A stretch of DNA of 15,123 nt from Deltaproteobacteria bacterium (GTDB lineage Bacteria; Myxococcota_A; Polyangia; Polyangiales; Houyiibacteriaceae), in the NCBI GenBank assembly GCA_019309605.1, contig JAFDFW010000009.1, positions 1 through 15,123 on the forward strand, in the 5' to 3' direction. The notes under the pieces are model-generated. The model saw only the letters and a list, made by a program, of their open reading frames with translations, did no database searches and was not told the origin of the DNA. Both the position numbers and the translations under genes were made by a program. Below, piece by piece: positions 1 through 6,820 of this stretch. Numbering within the stretch: the stretch's first letter is position 1; every line of letters starts with the position of its first letter.

Positions 1-2
1 GG

Positions 3-638
3 GCGATCGACCAGGCCAACGTGAAGCTGACCGAGATTTGGCTCACGCATCATCACTGGGATCACGTCGCTGGGATCGAGCCGCTGATGGAGGAGTGTCC
101 CATCGAGCACGTGCGGGGGTCGCAGTACGACGCCGACCATGAGCGGATTCCTCGCCAGACCGACTGGCTTTCGGACGGGGACTCATTCGACTTTGGCGGC
201 GCGACCGTCGACATCGCCGAGATCCCCGGTCACACGCTCGGCGCGATCGCATTCATCACCGATGGAAACTTGTTCAGCGGTGACACGCTCTTCATCGCCG
301 GGTGCGGTCGTGTCTTCGAAGGCACGATGGAGATGATGTCGCAGTCGCTTGCGAAGCTTCGCTCGCTGCCTTTAAACACCAAGGTATGGTGCGGTCACGA
401 GTACACCGTCAACAATCTTCGATTCGCAAAGACCGTCGAGCCCAGCAACCCCGAGGTCGAGCGCGCGCTTCACGAAGCGATTGCCACGCGCGAGGCAGGG
501 CAGTTCACGGTGCCCGGACAGCTCGGCCGGGAGCTCGCGACGAATCCGTTCCTTCGCTTCGACGACCCTGCAGTTGCAGCGGGAAGAGATCCGGTTGCTG
601 CCTTCACGGCGATGCGCGAGGCCAAAGACAGCTTCTAG
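3..638 (+). CDS. gloB: Hydroxyacylglutathione hydrolase (glyoxalase II), 5' partial
   Basis: Metallo-beta-lactamase-fold hydrolase that would split S-lactoylglutathione into lactate and glutathione, the second step of cytoplasmic methylglyoxal detoxification. The frame is open to the left edge, so the true start lies outside; a GTG at 21 is internal, since the beta-strand leading into the metal motif is already under way. About 211 residues are visible against roughly 250 for the family. Seen: the THHHWDH metal motif (nt 45-65), a GHT histidine in the middle, the GDTLF aspartate, the CGHEYT histidine, and a C-terminal segment with ATNPFLR typical of the glyoxalase II substrate domain. That C-terminal domain argues against a generic beta-lactamase-fold hydrolase. 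The gene converges on the dehydrogenase, and both stops lie in one CTAG. Confidence 0.93.
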   Translation, partial: AIDQANVKLTEIWLTHHHWDHVAGIEPLMEECPIEHVRGSQYDADHERIPRQTDWLSDGDSFDFGGATVDIAEIPGHTLGAIAFITDGNLFSGDTLFIAGCGRVFEGTMEMMSQSLAKLRSLPLNTKVWCGHEYTVNNLRFAKTVEPSNPEVERALHEAIATREAGQFTVPGQLGRELATNPFLRFDDPAVAAGRDPVAAFTAMREAKDSF

Positions 639-1447
639 CGACGCATCTTTTCGATCGATTTCTTCATGATTGAAAGTGTCCAGCCCCTCGGAAGCAGCTT
701 CGAAAGCAAGCCGGCGGACATGCGGTCAGCCCATGTCGGGACCAAGACCGGTTGTTTTCCGAGTGCGCGAAGCGCTCCAAGTGCCACAGGTTCAGGCCCC
801 GTCAGAGGAACGTAGAACGGCAGGTCATTGCCCAGGTTCCGGTCCTGAACAGGCTTGGTGTCGGTCATGCCCGGGCAGACGGCCATGGCGTCGACGCCGC
901 TTCCCTGGAGCTCCGACCAGAGCCCAGCCGCGAGGTTTAGCCCGTAGCCCTTCGTCGCGGCATAGTGACAGAAGTACGGGGAACCAGACATTCCCGACGC
1001 CGAAGATACGACGATGATCCCGCCGCGTCCGCGTGCGGCCATCTTCTTCCCCGCGAGGTATGTCAGCACCAGCGTGGCGCGGCAGTTCAGATCCAAAGTC
1101 GCGACGTGCGCGTCCAGCGAGATGTCGAAGAACGGATCGAGCGGCGAGACCCCGGCGTTGTTCACCAGCAGTCCGACCTCGTAGGCGTCCACCCACTCCT
1201 GCGCCTTGCTCCTGAGGTCCGCGTCAGCGAGGTCACAGATGATTGGGCGCGCATCGATGCCGTGTCCCGTGCGCAGCTCTTCGGCGAGCGCTTGCGTGTC
1301 CTCGGCTTCCCGATCGACGAGCAAGAGATCAAACCCATCCGCTGCGAGATACGTGGCGAACGCGCGCCCGATCCCGCGCGCCGCTCCGGTGACGAGTGCG
1401 TAGCCTCCATAACGGGCGTGCAGCCCGAGCTTCTCTGAATCTCGCAA
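635..1447 (-). CDS. Short-chain dehydrogenase/reductase (SDR) family oxidoreductase
   Basis: NAD(P)-dependent oxidoreductase of the classical SDR fold, 270 residues; the substrate cannot be read from sequence. Seen: the dinucleotide motif TGAARGIG (residues 20-27), Asp45 at the end of the second strand, NNAG (96-99) and the full catalytic tetrad Asn121, Ser149, Tyr162, Lys166. Asp45 suggests NAD(H) rather than NADP(H), but it is followed by Arg46, so this is not firm. The start is TTG at 1447, chosen because AGGAAAGG sits just upstream (1459-1452) and no ATG or GTG precedes the dinucleotide motif. It is the last gene of a minus-strand operon, 11 nt after the CPBP gene, whose stop codon overlaps this ribosome binding site. 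A basic C-terminal tail (about 250-270) could touch the membrane; that is a guess. Confidence 0.93.
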   Translation of the reverse strand: MRDSEKLGLHARYGGYALVTGAARGIGRAFATYLAADGFDLLLVDREAEDTQALAEELRTGHGIDARPIICDLADADLRSKAQEWVDAYEVGLLVNNAGVSPLDPFFDISLDAHVATLDLNCRATLVLTYLAGKKMAARGRGGIIVVSSASGMSGSPYFCHYAATKGYGLNLAAGLWSELQGSGVDAMAVCPGMTDTKPVQDRNLGNDLPFYVPLTGPEPVALGALRALGKQPVLVPTWADRMSAGLLSKLLPRGWTLSIMKKSIEKMRR

Positions 1448-1458
1448 GTCGCCTTTCC

Positions 1459-2358
1459 TCAGCTCGTGGTCAATCGATCACTGGCACGCGTACGGTCGTG
1501 AATCCAGAAGGCGAGCCAAACCGTCGCGAGCCCCAGGATGCCGCCGATTCCATAGAAAGGGCCGAGCCAAGTGGGCGCGCCGAAGGTGAGATCTTGGGCC
1601 GCCGCGGTCAGGGCGAGGATGGTGCCGCGCGCGATTGCAACGGCGATCACCGATTCGCTTCGGACGCGTACGTACATCAATACCCAAGAGGCGACGATGC
1701 ACCAGGGGAGGGCGAGCGCCACGCTCCACGCACCGGGGGCGCCGTACAGGTTCCCAATCGCCACCGAGGGCGCGAGCCACAGCCACCACAAGAGCGCGAT
1801 CTTCGTCGACCGCGCCCAAAACCCACCGGATACCTCACGGAAGTAGTACCCGCGGAACGCGATCTCTTCGCAGAGCCCGGGGATCAGATTGAAGGTCAGC
1901 CCGGCAGGCATCCCCATGACGATCAGCATCAACGGATGCGGAGGTGGGCTCTCCACGAGGTACTCGTTGAACTGCGTGAGTTGATCCTGCGGCACGGTCG
2001 AGCGCTTGCTCTCGATCAACTGCTCGACCGTCAGGATCGGTTCGAAACCGGCCGCCCATGTGACCAGCATGCCGACGAAAAGGACTGCAACTGGCAGCAG
2101 CCATGCAATGCCCCACCATCGGTTGATCGTAAACCGAACGCCGAGCGGCTGCAGAATCGGCTGCTTCAGCCACGGCCCCTGCACCAGCAGGACTGCCACC
2201 AACACGGGCACCGTGTACCAAAAGGCCAGGGCCCGCCCGGGCGCTCCCGACCACTCGATGCCGTTGAGCCACATGCCGAGGACTGGGGTCCAACTCCCGA
2301 TTGCCATCAGAGCGAACGGAACCCAAATCAGCCGCGACTTGGTGATTTCGGGGCTCAC
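1459..2358 (-). CDS. CPBP-family membrane protein (Abi/Rce1-type fold), likely catalytically degenerate
   Basis: Polytopic inner-membrane protein of 299 residues resembling CPBP intramembrane glutamic proteases. The diagnostic EExxxR motif is present (Glu164, Glu165, Arg169, within CEEIAFRG). The second motif, normally FxxxH in an LWHAP-like context, reads WWLWLAP, with Leu195 where the His belongs. The third motif, HxxxN, has Arg234 and Leu238 at the expected positions. Active CPBP/Rce1 proteases use these His and Asn residues, so a non-proteolytic role or unusual chemistry is likely. I chose the GTG at 2358 because it overlaps the exonuclease stop as GTGA and has GGAAA about 8 nt upstream; a GTG at 2373 would add five residues. 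Middle gene of the exonuclease-CPBP-SDR operon. The cellular role is unknown. Confidence 0.82.
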   Translation of the reverse strand: MSPEITKSRLIWVPFALMAIGSWTPVLGMWLNGIEWSGAPGRALAFWYTVPVLVAVLLVQGPWLKQPILQPLGVRFTINRWWGIAWLLPVAVLFVGMLVTWAAGFEPILTVEQLIESKRSTVPQDQLTQFNEYLVESPPPHPLMLIVMGMPAGLTFNLIPGLCEEIAFRGYYFREVSGGFWARSTKIALLWWLWLAPSVAIGNLYGAPGAWSVALALPWCIVASWVLMYVRVRSESVIAVAIARGTILALTAAAQDLTFGAPTWLGPFYGIGGILGLATVWLAFWIHDRTRASDRLTTS

Positions 2359-3095
2359 CGAAAGCGTTTCCACGCAGCAAATTCAGCTTCCTGAAACGCT
2401 GCGTAGCGCTTCTGGAGTCGAATGAGCTCTCCGTAGACGCGCGGCAACTGCGGCGCCAATGCGAGCAGCACGCGCCCCGTGGCTTCGGCGTCTCCTGCTG
2501 CGCGGTGCGCTTGCTCGAGCGGGATGCTCAGGTGCTTCGCCACATCGCCGAGCCGCCGACTTTTCAACTCTTTGAGGATTTCACGGGCCCATACCAAGGG
2601 GTCCACCCAGACCACGTCGTCGCGCGTAGCCGGAGGCATGTCTCCCCGGGTCATTCCTTTGGGAGCGGCCCGCGTGATCTCGGCTAGAATGAAACCGCGG
2701 TCGAATGCGGCGTTGTACGCGACCGGGAGCGTGCCCTGCAAAAGCTCCAGCACGCGAGGCATGACCGTTGCAAAGTCGGGGGCGCCCGCGAGCTCTTCGT
2801 CGGTGATGCCGTGCACGGCCCGCGACTCTTCGGGCACCGGGATTCCCGGGTTGACCAGCAAGCTCTCGCGGCTGGTCACCCTCCCCTTGGTGAATGTCAC
2901 CAGTCCGATCTCGATCACGCGGTCGGTTTCTGAGTCCCGCCCTGTCGTTTCGAAGTCGATGACGGTGAACGGGATGTCCTCCCACGACGAACCCGGCTCG
3001 AATTCGTGGCACAGGCCTTCGACGTTCTGGATCGCGTCCGCGATCAGGTCGGCAATACCCGGATAGTGACGCCCCGTCGGAAAGCACCCACACAC
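2355..3095 (-). CDS. DEDDh 3'-5' exonuclease (DNA polymerase III epsilon / RNase T superfamily)
   Basis: Metal-dependent 3'-5' exonuclease, 246 residues from the chosen start. All four acidic ligands and the catalytic His are seen: Asp47-x-Glu49 (VIDFETTG), Asp132 (YNAAFD), and His197 with Asp202 (HRAAGDAEATG). The HGI segment after the first strand is typical of the epsilon-like family. It is probably a stand-alone exonuclease rather than replicative dnaQ, because it carries about 40 extra N-terminal residues before the domain and no recognisable polymerase-binding tail. The start is uncertain. GTG at 3095 has a GGGGA about 9 nt upstream and leaves 73 nt to the divergent gluQ start. GTGs at 3113 and 3128 are possible, while the TTG at 3215 would lie inside gluQ and is unlikely. 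First gene of a three-gene minus-strand operon. Confidence 0.88.
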   Translation of the reverse strand: MCGCFPTGRHYPGIADLIADAIQNVEGLCHEFEPGSSWEDIPFTVIDFETTGRDSETDRVIEIGLVTFTKGRVTSRESLLVNPGIPVPEESRAVHGITDEELAGAPDFATVMPRVLELLQGTLPVAYNAAFDRGFILAEITRAAPKGMTRGDMPPATRDDVVWVDPLVWAREILKELKSRRLGDVAKHLSIPLEQAHRAAGDAEATGRVLLALAPQLPRVYGELIRLQKRYAAFQEAEFAAWKRFR

Positions 3096-3156
3096 ATCGG
3101 TTCGTCCCCGCACGGACGGAAGATGCACCGCATGGCCGCCCCCACGCAAGTCGTAT

Positions 3157-3162
3157 AAAGGA
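3157..3162 (+). promoter_or_regulatory. Ribosome binding site that decides the gluQ start
   Basis: AAAGGA lies 6 nt before the GTG at 3169 and supports that non-ATG start. It overlaps a TATAAA (3154-3159) that resembles a -10 box, but no good -35 lies 16-18 nt upstream, so I read the AT-rich patch mainly as ribosome binding site. Confidence 0.6.
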
Positions 3163-3168
3163 TAGACC

Positions 3169-4068
3169 GTGACTTCGACGTATCGGACGCGCTTCGCCCC
3201 TTCACCGACGGGCAAGATGCACCCCGGGCACGCACGTACCGCGTTGGTGACCTGGCTTCAGGCGCGCAAACAGGGCGGGCGGATCATGATGCGAATCGAA
3301 GACATCGATCGCCCGCGGGTAGTTCCTGGCTCCGCCGACGCGATCTGTCGGGACCACGAGTGGCTCGGCCTCGACTGGGATGAAGGCCCGGAGTTCCAGT
3401 CCTCCCACGACGAAGCCTACGAGCGGGCGCTCGACCGGCTCGAGGCGGCAGGCCTGGTCTACCCATGCACCTGCACTCGAAAAGAGATCGCCGCGGTCGC
3501 GAGCGCGCCTCATGGAGACGAAGGTGCCCGCTATCCCGGAACCTGCCGCAACGGCGTCACGAAACCCGGCAAGCCTCCGGCACTTCGCTTTGTGTTCGAA
3601 GACCCCTCCCCAGGTTTCGAGGACCTGTTGTGCGGGACGTATCCCGGAGGCCAGGCGGGCGGAGACTTCGTGCTCCGGCGGGCCGATGGCATTTGGGCCT
3701 ATCAACTAGCGGTCGTCGTCGATGACGCCGAAGCGGGGATTAGCGAAGTGATCCGTGGGGCGGATCTGCTTTCTTCGACGCCGCGTCAGATCGCGCTCTA
3801 CCGCGCGCTCGGGTATCCGGTTCCGCGTTTCGCGCACGTTGGCTTGGTGGTTGACGGGGACGGCACCCGGCTGGCGACGCGCCATCAGGCAACCTCGATC
3901 GAGTCCCTCCGAGAGGTCGGCCGTTCGCCGGAGCAAGTCATCGGGGAGCTGGCCTACTCGCTGGAACTGAGGCCCACGGCGGCGCCGGTTCGCCCGGAGG
4001 AGTTGGTTCCCGGCTTCGAGCTTACCGAGATCTCCCGATCATCGGTCACTTGGAACGCCAAGGGTTGA
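3169..4068 (+). CDS. gluQ: Glutamyl-Q tRNA(Asp) synthetase (GluQRS-like)
   Basis: Truncated class Ic synthetase paralogue of GltX that charges glutamate onto queuosine at position 34 of tRNA-Asp, without an anticodon-binding domain. The 299-residue length fits GluQRS and not GltX (about 470). Seen: RFAPSPTG at the N-terminus, a HIGH-type motif HPGH (18-21), RIEDID (42-47), and the zinc-site pattern Cys100-x-Cys102 ... Tyr122-x3-Cys126 characteristic of GluQRS. The KMSKS region (R234-L-A-T-R238) has Thr237 where a Lys is usual, which may weaken ATP activation. The GTG start has a good AAAGGA site. The gene diverges from the exonuclease operon, and a TTGACA overlaps its stop, so the next gene probably has its own promoter. 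A non-canonical ligase role is possible if the motif change inactivates it. Confidence 0.9.
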   Translation: MTSTYRTRFAPSPTGKMHPGHARTALVTWLQARKQGGRIMMRIEDIDRPRVVPGSADAICRDHEWLGLDWDEGPEFQSSHDEAYERALDRLEAAGLVYPCTCTRKEIAAVASAPHGDEGARYPGTCRNGVTKPGKPPALRFVFEDPSPGFEDLLCGTYPGGQAGGDFVLRRADGIWAYQLAVVVDDAEAGISEVIRGADLLSSTPRQIALYRALGYPVPRFAHVGLVVDGDGTRLATRHQATSIESLREVGRSPEQVIGELAYSLELRPTAAPVRPEELVPGFELTEISRSSVTWNAKG

Positions 4069-4093
4069 CATTAATTGAATTTTCGACGCTGAT
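4065..4093 (+). promoter_or_regulatory. Candidate promoter for the luxR-type gene and moaC
   Basis: A perfect -35 hexamer TTGACA (4065-4070) overlaps the gluQ stop TGA (4066-4068). At 17 nt spacing lies GCTGAT (4088-4093), only 3 of 6 matches to TATAAT. The spacer is AT-rich (ATTAATTGAATTTT), unlike the GC-rich surroundings. The -10 is weak, which would suit an activator-dependent promoter. Confidence 0.4.
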
Positions 4094-4111
4094 TTGGCAC
4101 GAGTACGAGTT

Positions 4112-4116
4112 AAGGA
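4112..4116 (+). promoter_or_regulatory. Ribosome binding site that decides the LuxR-type start
   Basis: AAGGA with 7 nt to the GTG at 4124. The upstream TTG at 4094 has no such site, so the GTG is preferred and ten N-terminal residues are dropped. Confidence 0.6.
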
Positions 4117-4123
4117 CTGGCCT

Positions 4124-4738
4124 GTGACATCAAGCGAAAGGCTGATGGAGATCGTTGAGCGACTGACGGAGCTCGACCCCGTCCGAACGTATCCTCAACG
4201 CGGAGCCACCTTGATCGCCGGCTTGGTCGGAGCCCATTCGTTTCGGCTCGATCGCCCCGATGCGGACGCGTTGAGTAGTGAGTCCGCTCTGACCACGACC
4301 GACCCGACGATCTCGTTGCCCCTTCGCCAAGGCCGGACTCTCATCGGGACCCTCCATTTAGAAATCGTTGGCGACGCTCCCGCGGGCAACCAACAGGAGC
4401 TCTTGAAATGGGCGTCCCGCCTTTACGGACGAGGGCTGGACTATGCGGAGCGGCTCACGGATGAAGGCAGCCGAAGGCCGGGCGAGGCCATCGAAGAGAC
4501 TCTACGCCGCGCCCCACTCACGCCGCGCGAGCGAGATGTCGTTGCGCTGCTAGTGGCGGGGTCGAGCACGCGCGACATCGCCGCCGAGAGCGGGCTGACC
4601 GTGTCGACCGTCAACACCTACCTCAAACGTATCTTTTCCAAGCTCGGTGTGCATTCGAGGGTCGAGCTGATTGCCCGGATGGCCGGGACAGCTACCATCC
4701 CCCCGCGCGCCAACTATGAGGCGCCGCTCCCCGATTGA
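4124..4738 (+). CDS. LuxR-family transcriptional regulator with GAF-like N-terminal domain
   Basis: A 204-residue regulator. The C-terminal LuxR helix-turn-helix is clear (about 131-187): LTPRERDVVALL, then the recognition helix TVSTVNTYLKRIFSKLGV. The N-terminal ~115 residues have no receiver-domain phosphorylation aspartate pattern. The strand pair ISLPLRQGRTLIGTLHLEI followed by a long helix looks like the end of a GAF sensor domain; that assignment is inference, and the ligand is unknown. The GTG start is chosen for its AAGGA site. The stop overlaps the moaC ATG as TGATG, so the two are probably translated together; a role in controlling molybdopterin genes or molybdoenzymes is possible but is guilt by association only. 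No autoinducer-binding domain is evident. Confidence 0.87.
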   Translation: MTSSERLMEIVERLTELDPVRTYPQRGATLIAGLVGAHSFRLDRPDADALSSESALTTTDPTISLPLRQGRTLIGTLHLEIVGDAPAGNQQELLKWASRLYGRGLDYAERLTDEGSRRPGEAIEETLRRAPLTPRERDVVALLVAGSSTRDIAAESGLTVSTVNTYLKRIFSKLGVHSRVELIARMAGTATIPPRANYEAPLPD

Positions 4739-5226
4739 TGGACAGAGACGACAAGCTCACACATTTGGATCGCGACGGCCAGGCCCGGATGGTCGACGTC
4801 GGCGAAAAAAACAAGACGACGCGGCAAGCCCGCGCGCGTGCGACGCTTCGAATGAAGCCCGAGACGCGCCGCGTGCTGTTGGCCGGTGAGGTGCCCAAGG
4901 GCGACGCGTTGGCGACGGCGCGCATCGCGGGGATCCAAGCGGCGAAGCGAACCTCCGATCTGATCCCGCTCTGTCATCCTCTGGCGATTACGGGTTGCGA
5001 CGTTGCGTTCGAACCGGCCGACGATGATCAGCGATTCATCATCGAGGCGTCGGTGCGCTGCGCCGATCGCACCGGCGTCGAGATGGAGGCGCTCACGGCG
5101 GCAACGGTCGCCGCGCTGACCATCTACGACATGCTGAAAGCGATCGATCGCGGCATGGCGATCGAGGAAGTGGTCTTACTCGAGAAGCAAGGTGGCCGCA
5201 GCGGCCACTATCGGCGCTCAGGCTAG
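4738..5226 (+). CDS. moaC: Cyclic pyranopterin monophosphate synthase MoaC
   Basis: Converts the MoaA product, 3',8-cyclo-7,8-dihydro-GTP, into cyclic pyranopterin monophosphate in molybdenum cofactor synthesis. The 162-residue length is normal for the hexameric family. Seen: LTHLDRDGQARMVDVG at the start, DLIPLCHPL (74-82, His80), RTGVEMEALTA (111-121), the catalytic pair Asp131 and Lys134 in TIYDMLKAID, and the C-terminal GGRSGHY. The ATG start shares one base with the regulator stop (TGATG), with no good ribosome binding site of its own, which points to translational coupling; a TTG at 4735 would add one residue. No other moa/moe gene is in view. The stop sits in a CTAG shared with the convergent flippase. 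Confidence 0.96.
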   Translation: MDRDDKLTHLDRDGQARMVDVGEKNKTTRQARARATLRMKPETRRVLLAGEVPKGDALATARIAGIQAAKRTSDLIPLCHPLAITGCDVAFEPADDDQRFIIEASVRCADRTGVEMEALTAATVAALTIYDMLKAIDRGMAIEEVVLLEKQGGRSGHYRRSG

Positions 5227-6743
5227 TCTCGACGAACGACGCGTCGAAGCGCGTGCCAGTCGTCGTGGGTCAGCTCGCGTGTGACGATCAAGACGAGCAC
5301 CGAGCTCGTGAACCCGACAGCCAGCGCGACGAGCGCCATCACGGGTGAATCATGCGGAAGCGCGGACGCGGCGGCGTACCCGGCTGCTGCCGCAAGCGCG
5401 GCTCGGATCCAAGTGGCCACCGGGATGAATACGCCGAACGATTTGTAGATCACCGAAGCCGAAAGCACCAGGGCGACGACCATTCCGATCGCCGTCCCGG
5501 TGGCTGCCGCTTCGAGCATTTGCTCCCCGAGTCCGGCGCGCATCACGAGGACCCTGTTGGCGATGACCACGACCAGCAACGACACGCCGGCGATGATCGC
5601 CGCAGCAGTGGGCTTGCCCGCGCCGCTGATCGCCGTCGCCGCAACGGCGAAGAGGGAGAACGCCGCGACGCCAAAGACCAGAATCGAGAGCGCGGGCGCT
5701 CCGGCGAGGTATTCGGCCGGGTATGCGAGCTGCATCACGCCATGCGCCGCCCCTGAAGTGGGCGCTGCGACCACCAAGAGGAGTAGCAGCGACAGTCGCA
5801 TGGCGTGCTGAATCGTCGATCGCGTGCCCTCTGCATTCCCGATGCTCGTCGCTTTGCTGATCATCGGAAACACGACGAAGGTCAGCGAGATGATCAATTG
5901 ATAGGGCACGAACGCGAAGGTCTGCGCGGCGCGGTAGTACCCGACGTATTGATTGGCGAGGTCAACGGCCGCCTGGCTGGTTGCCGCGCTGGCAAGTGCG
6001 AGTTCGGTGGCGGACCGCTTCAGAACCTGCAGATCGATCATCAAGATACCGTTGAGGCAGATCTGATAGGTCCAGATCGGGGCCATGAAACCGAGCCAGC
6101 GCCGCCGCCGGATCTTTTCTCCGTGCGTTCCACGCGTGCCGAAACCCACCCAAATCAGGCTGATCGACAAAATGGTGGCCGCCGCCGTTGCGAAACCCGC
6201 TACGGCACCGATCGCCCCCAATCCGAGAGCGGCGCCGCCGAGGATGCCGACCGTGCGAAGCGTCGAGAAGGTGACGTCGAGGCGGGCCTGCTGGCCAAAC
6301 AAATGCTTGCCGTTGAGGCTGCCAACGACGGCCGCGTACAGGGCGTACGCAAAGACCACGACGGACGCGACGCGGACCAGGCGTGTGAGCTGCGCGTCCA
6401 GGAGTAGGCGCGCGATTACCGGTGCGAACAGGAAGAGCCCCAAAGCGAGCGTTCCCCCTACGAGCGCTTGAATTCGGAGCCCCTGCCGCAGCGTCACCGC
6501 GGCCCGGGCCTCGTCTTCGCTGACGAACTTCGACACCGATTGGATCGTCGCGACAATCAACACGTTGGTGAGAATCGCAACGCCGCTCATCGTGGCCGAG
6601 TAGAGTCCGAACTCCTTGGCCTCTCCGAAGATCCTCGGGAGCAGCAGCTGGACCGCGTAGCCGTTGACGATGAAGAAGACCTTGGCGCCGGCGATCGACA
6701 CCAAGCCCCGCCCAGCCCGGCGCGCGTCTTCGGAGGAATTCAC
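5223..6743 (-). CDS. Polysaccharide biosynthesis / oligosaccharide flippase family membrane protein
   Basis: A 506-residue polytopic protein of the MOP superfamily (Wzx/MATE/MurJ type) that would flip lipid-linked glycans across the inner membrane. Seen: about 12-14 hydrophobic helices along the whole length. The N-terminal region with GAKVFFIVNGYAVQ, LPRIFG, FGLYS and TIQSVSKFVSEDEA is typical of polysaccharide export flippases, and a short charged tail ends the protein. No Na+-MATE or MurJ signature was recognised, and the substrate is unknown. No glycosyltransferases are nearby, so it is an orphan flippase here. The GTG start at 6743 has no clear ribosome binding site, so the mRNA could be leaderless or nearly so. 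It diverges from the channel gene across 77 nt containing a small inverted repeat. Confidence 0.87.
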   Translation of the reverse strand: MNSSEDARRAGRGLVSIAGAKVFFIVNGYAVQLLLPRIFGEAKEFGLYSATMSGVAILTNVLIVATIQSVSKFVSEDEARAAVTLRQGLRIQALVGGTLALGLFLFAPVIARLLLDAQLTRLVRVASVVVFAYALYAAVVGSLNGKHLFGQQARLDVTFSTLRTVGILGGAALGLGAIGAVAGFATAAATILSISLIWVGFGTRGTHGEKIRRRRWLGFMAPIWTYQICLNGILMIDLQVLKRSATELALASAATSQAAVDLANQYVGYYRAAQTFAFVPYQLIISLTFVVFPMISKATSIGNAEGTRSTIQHAMRLSLLLLLVVAAPTSGAAHGVMQLAYPAEYLAGAPALSILVFGVAAFSLFAVAATAISGAGKPTAAAIIAGVSLLVVVIANRVLVMRAGLGEQMLEAAATGTAIGMVVALVLSASVIYKSFGVFIPVATWIRAALAAAAGYAAASALPHDSPVMALVALAVGFTSSVLVLIVTRELTHDDWHALRRVVRRD

Positions 6744-6775
6744 CGGGGCCGGTTGTGCCGCCCCAGGAGGCTATG

Positions 6776-6788
6776 GTCAAGGGTTGAC
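6776..6788. promoter_or_regulatory. Inverted repeat with back-to-back TTGAC elements between divergent genes
   Basis: GTCAA-GGG-TTGAC is a perfect 5-nt-arm inverted repeat midway in the 77-nt gap between the flippase and channel genes. Each arm reads TTGAC in the direction of one gene and could be the -35 of one of two divergent promoters. The matching -10 boxes (about 6752-6757 minus, 6806-6812 plus) are poor. It could instead be an operator half-site pair. Confidence 0.3.
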
Positions 6789-6820
6789 TTGGATCTGCGC
6801 ATGACGCCAACTACGCCCCA

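Noticed and set aside
1396..2394. Long plus-strand open frame opposite the CPBP gene
   Set aside because: The translation is Arg/Pro/Gln/Asp-rich with no domain and mirrors codon bias on the other strand; the minus-strand frame has membrane helices and EExxxR.
3096..3215. N-terminal extension of the exonuclease to a TTG at 3215
   Set aside because: It would run about 47 nt into the divergent gluQ gene, has no supporting ribosome binding site, and adds 40 residues of unlikely composition before the first convincing GTG.
4095..4110. TGGCAC resembling a sigma-54 -24 element
   Set aside because: The required GC of the -12 element is absent at the correct distance.
4094..4123. TTG start at 4094 for the LuxR-type gene
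   Set aside because: The GTG at 4124 has AAGGA at ideal spacing, while the TTG has no comparable site.
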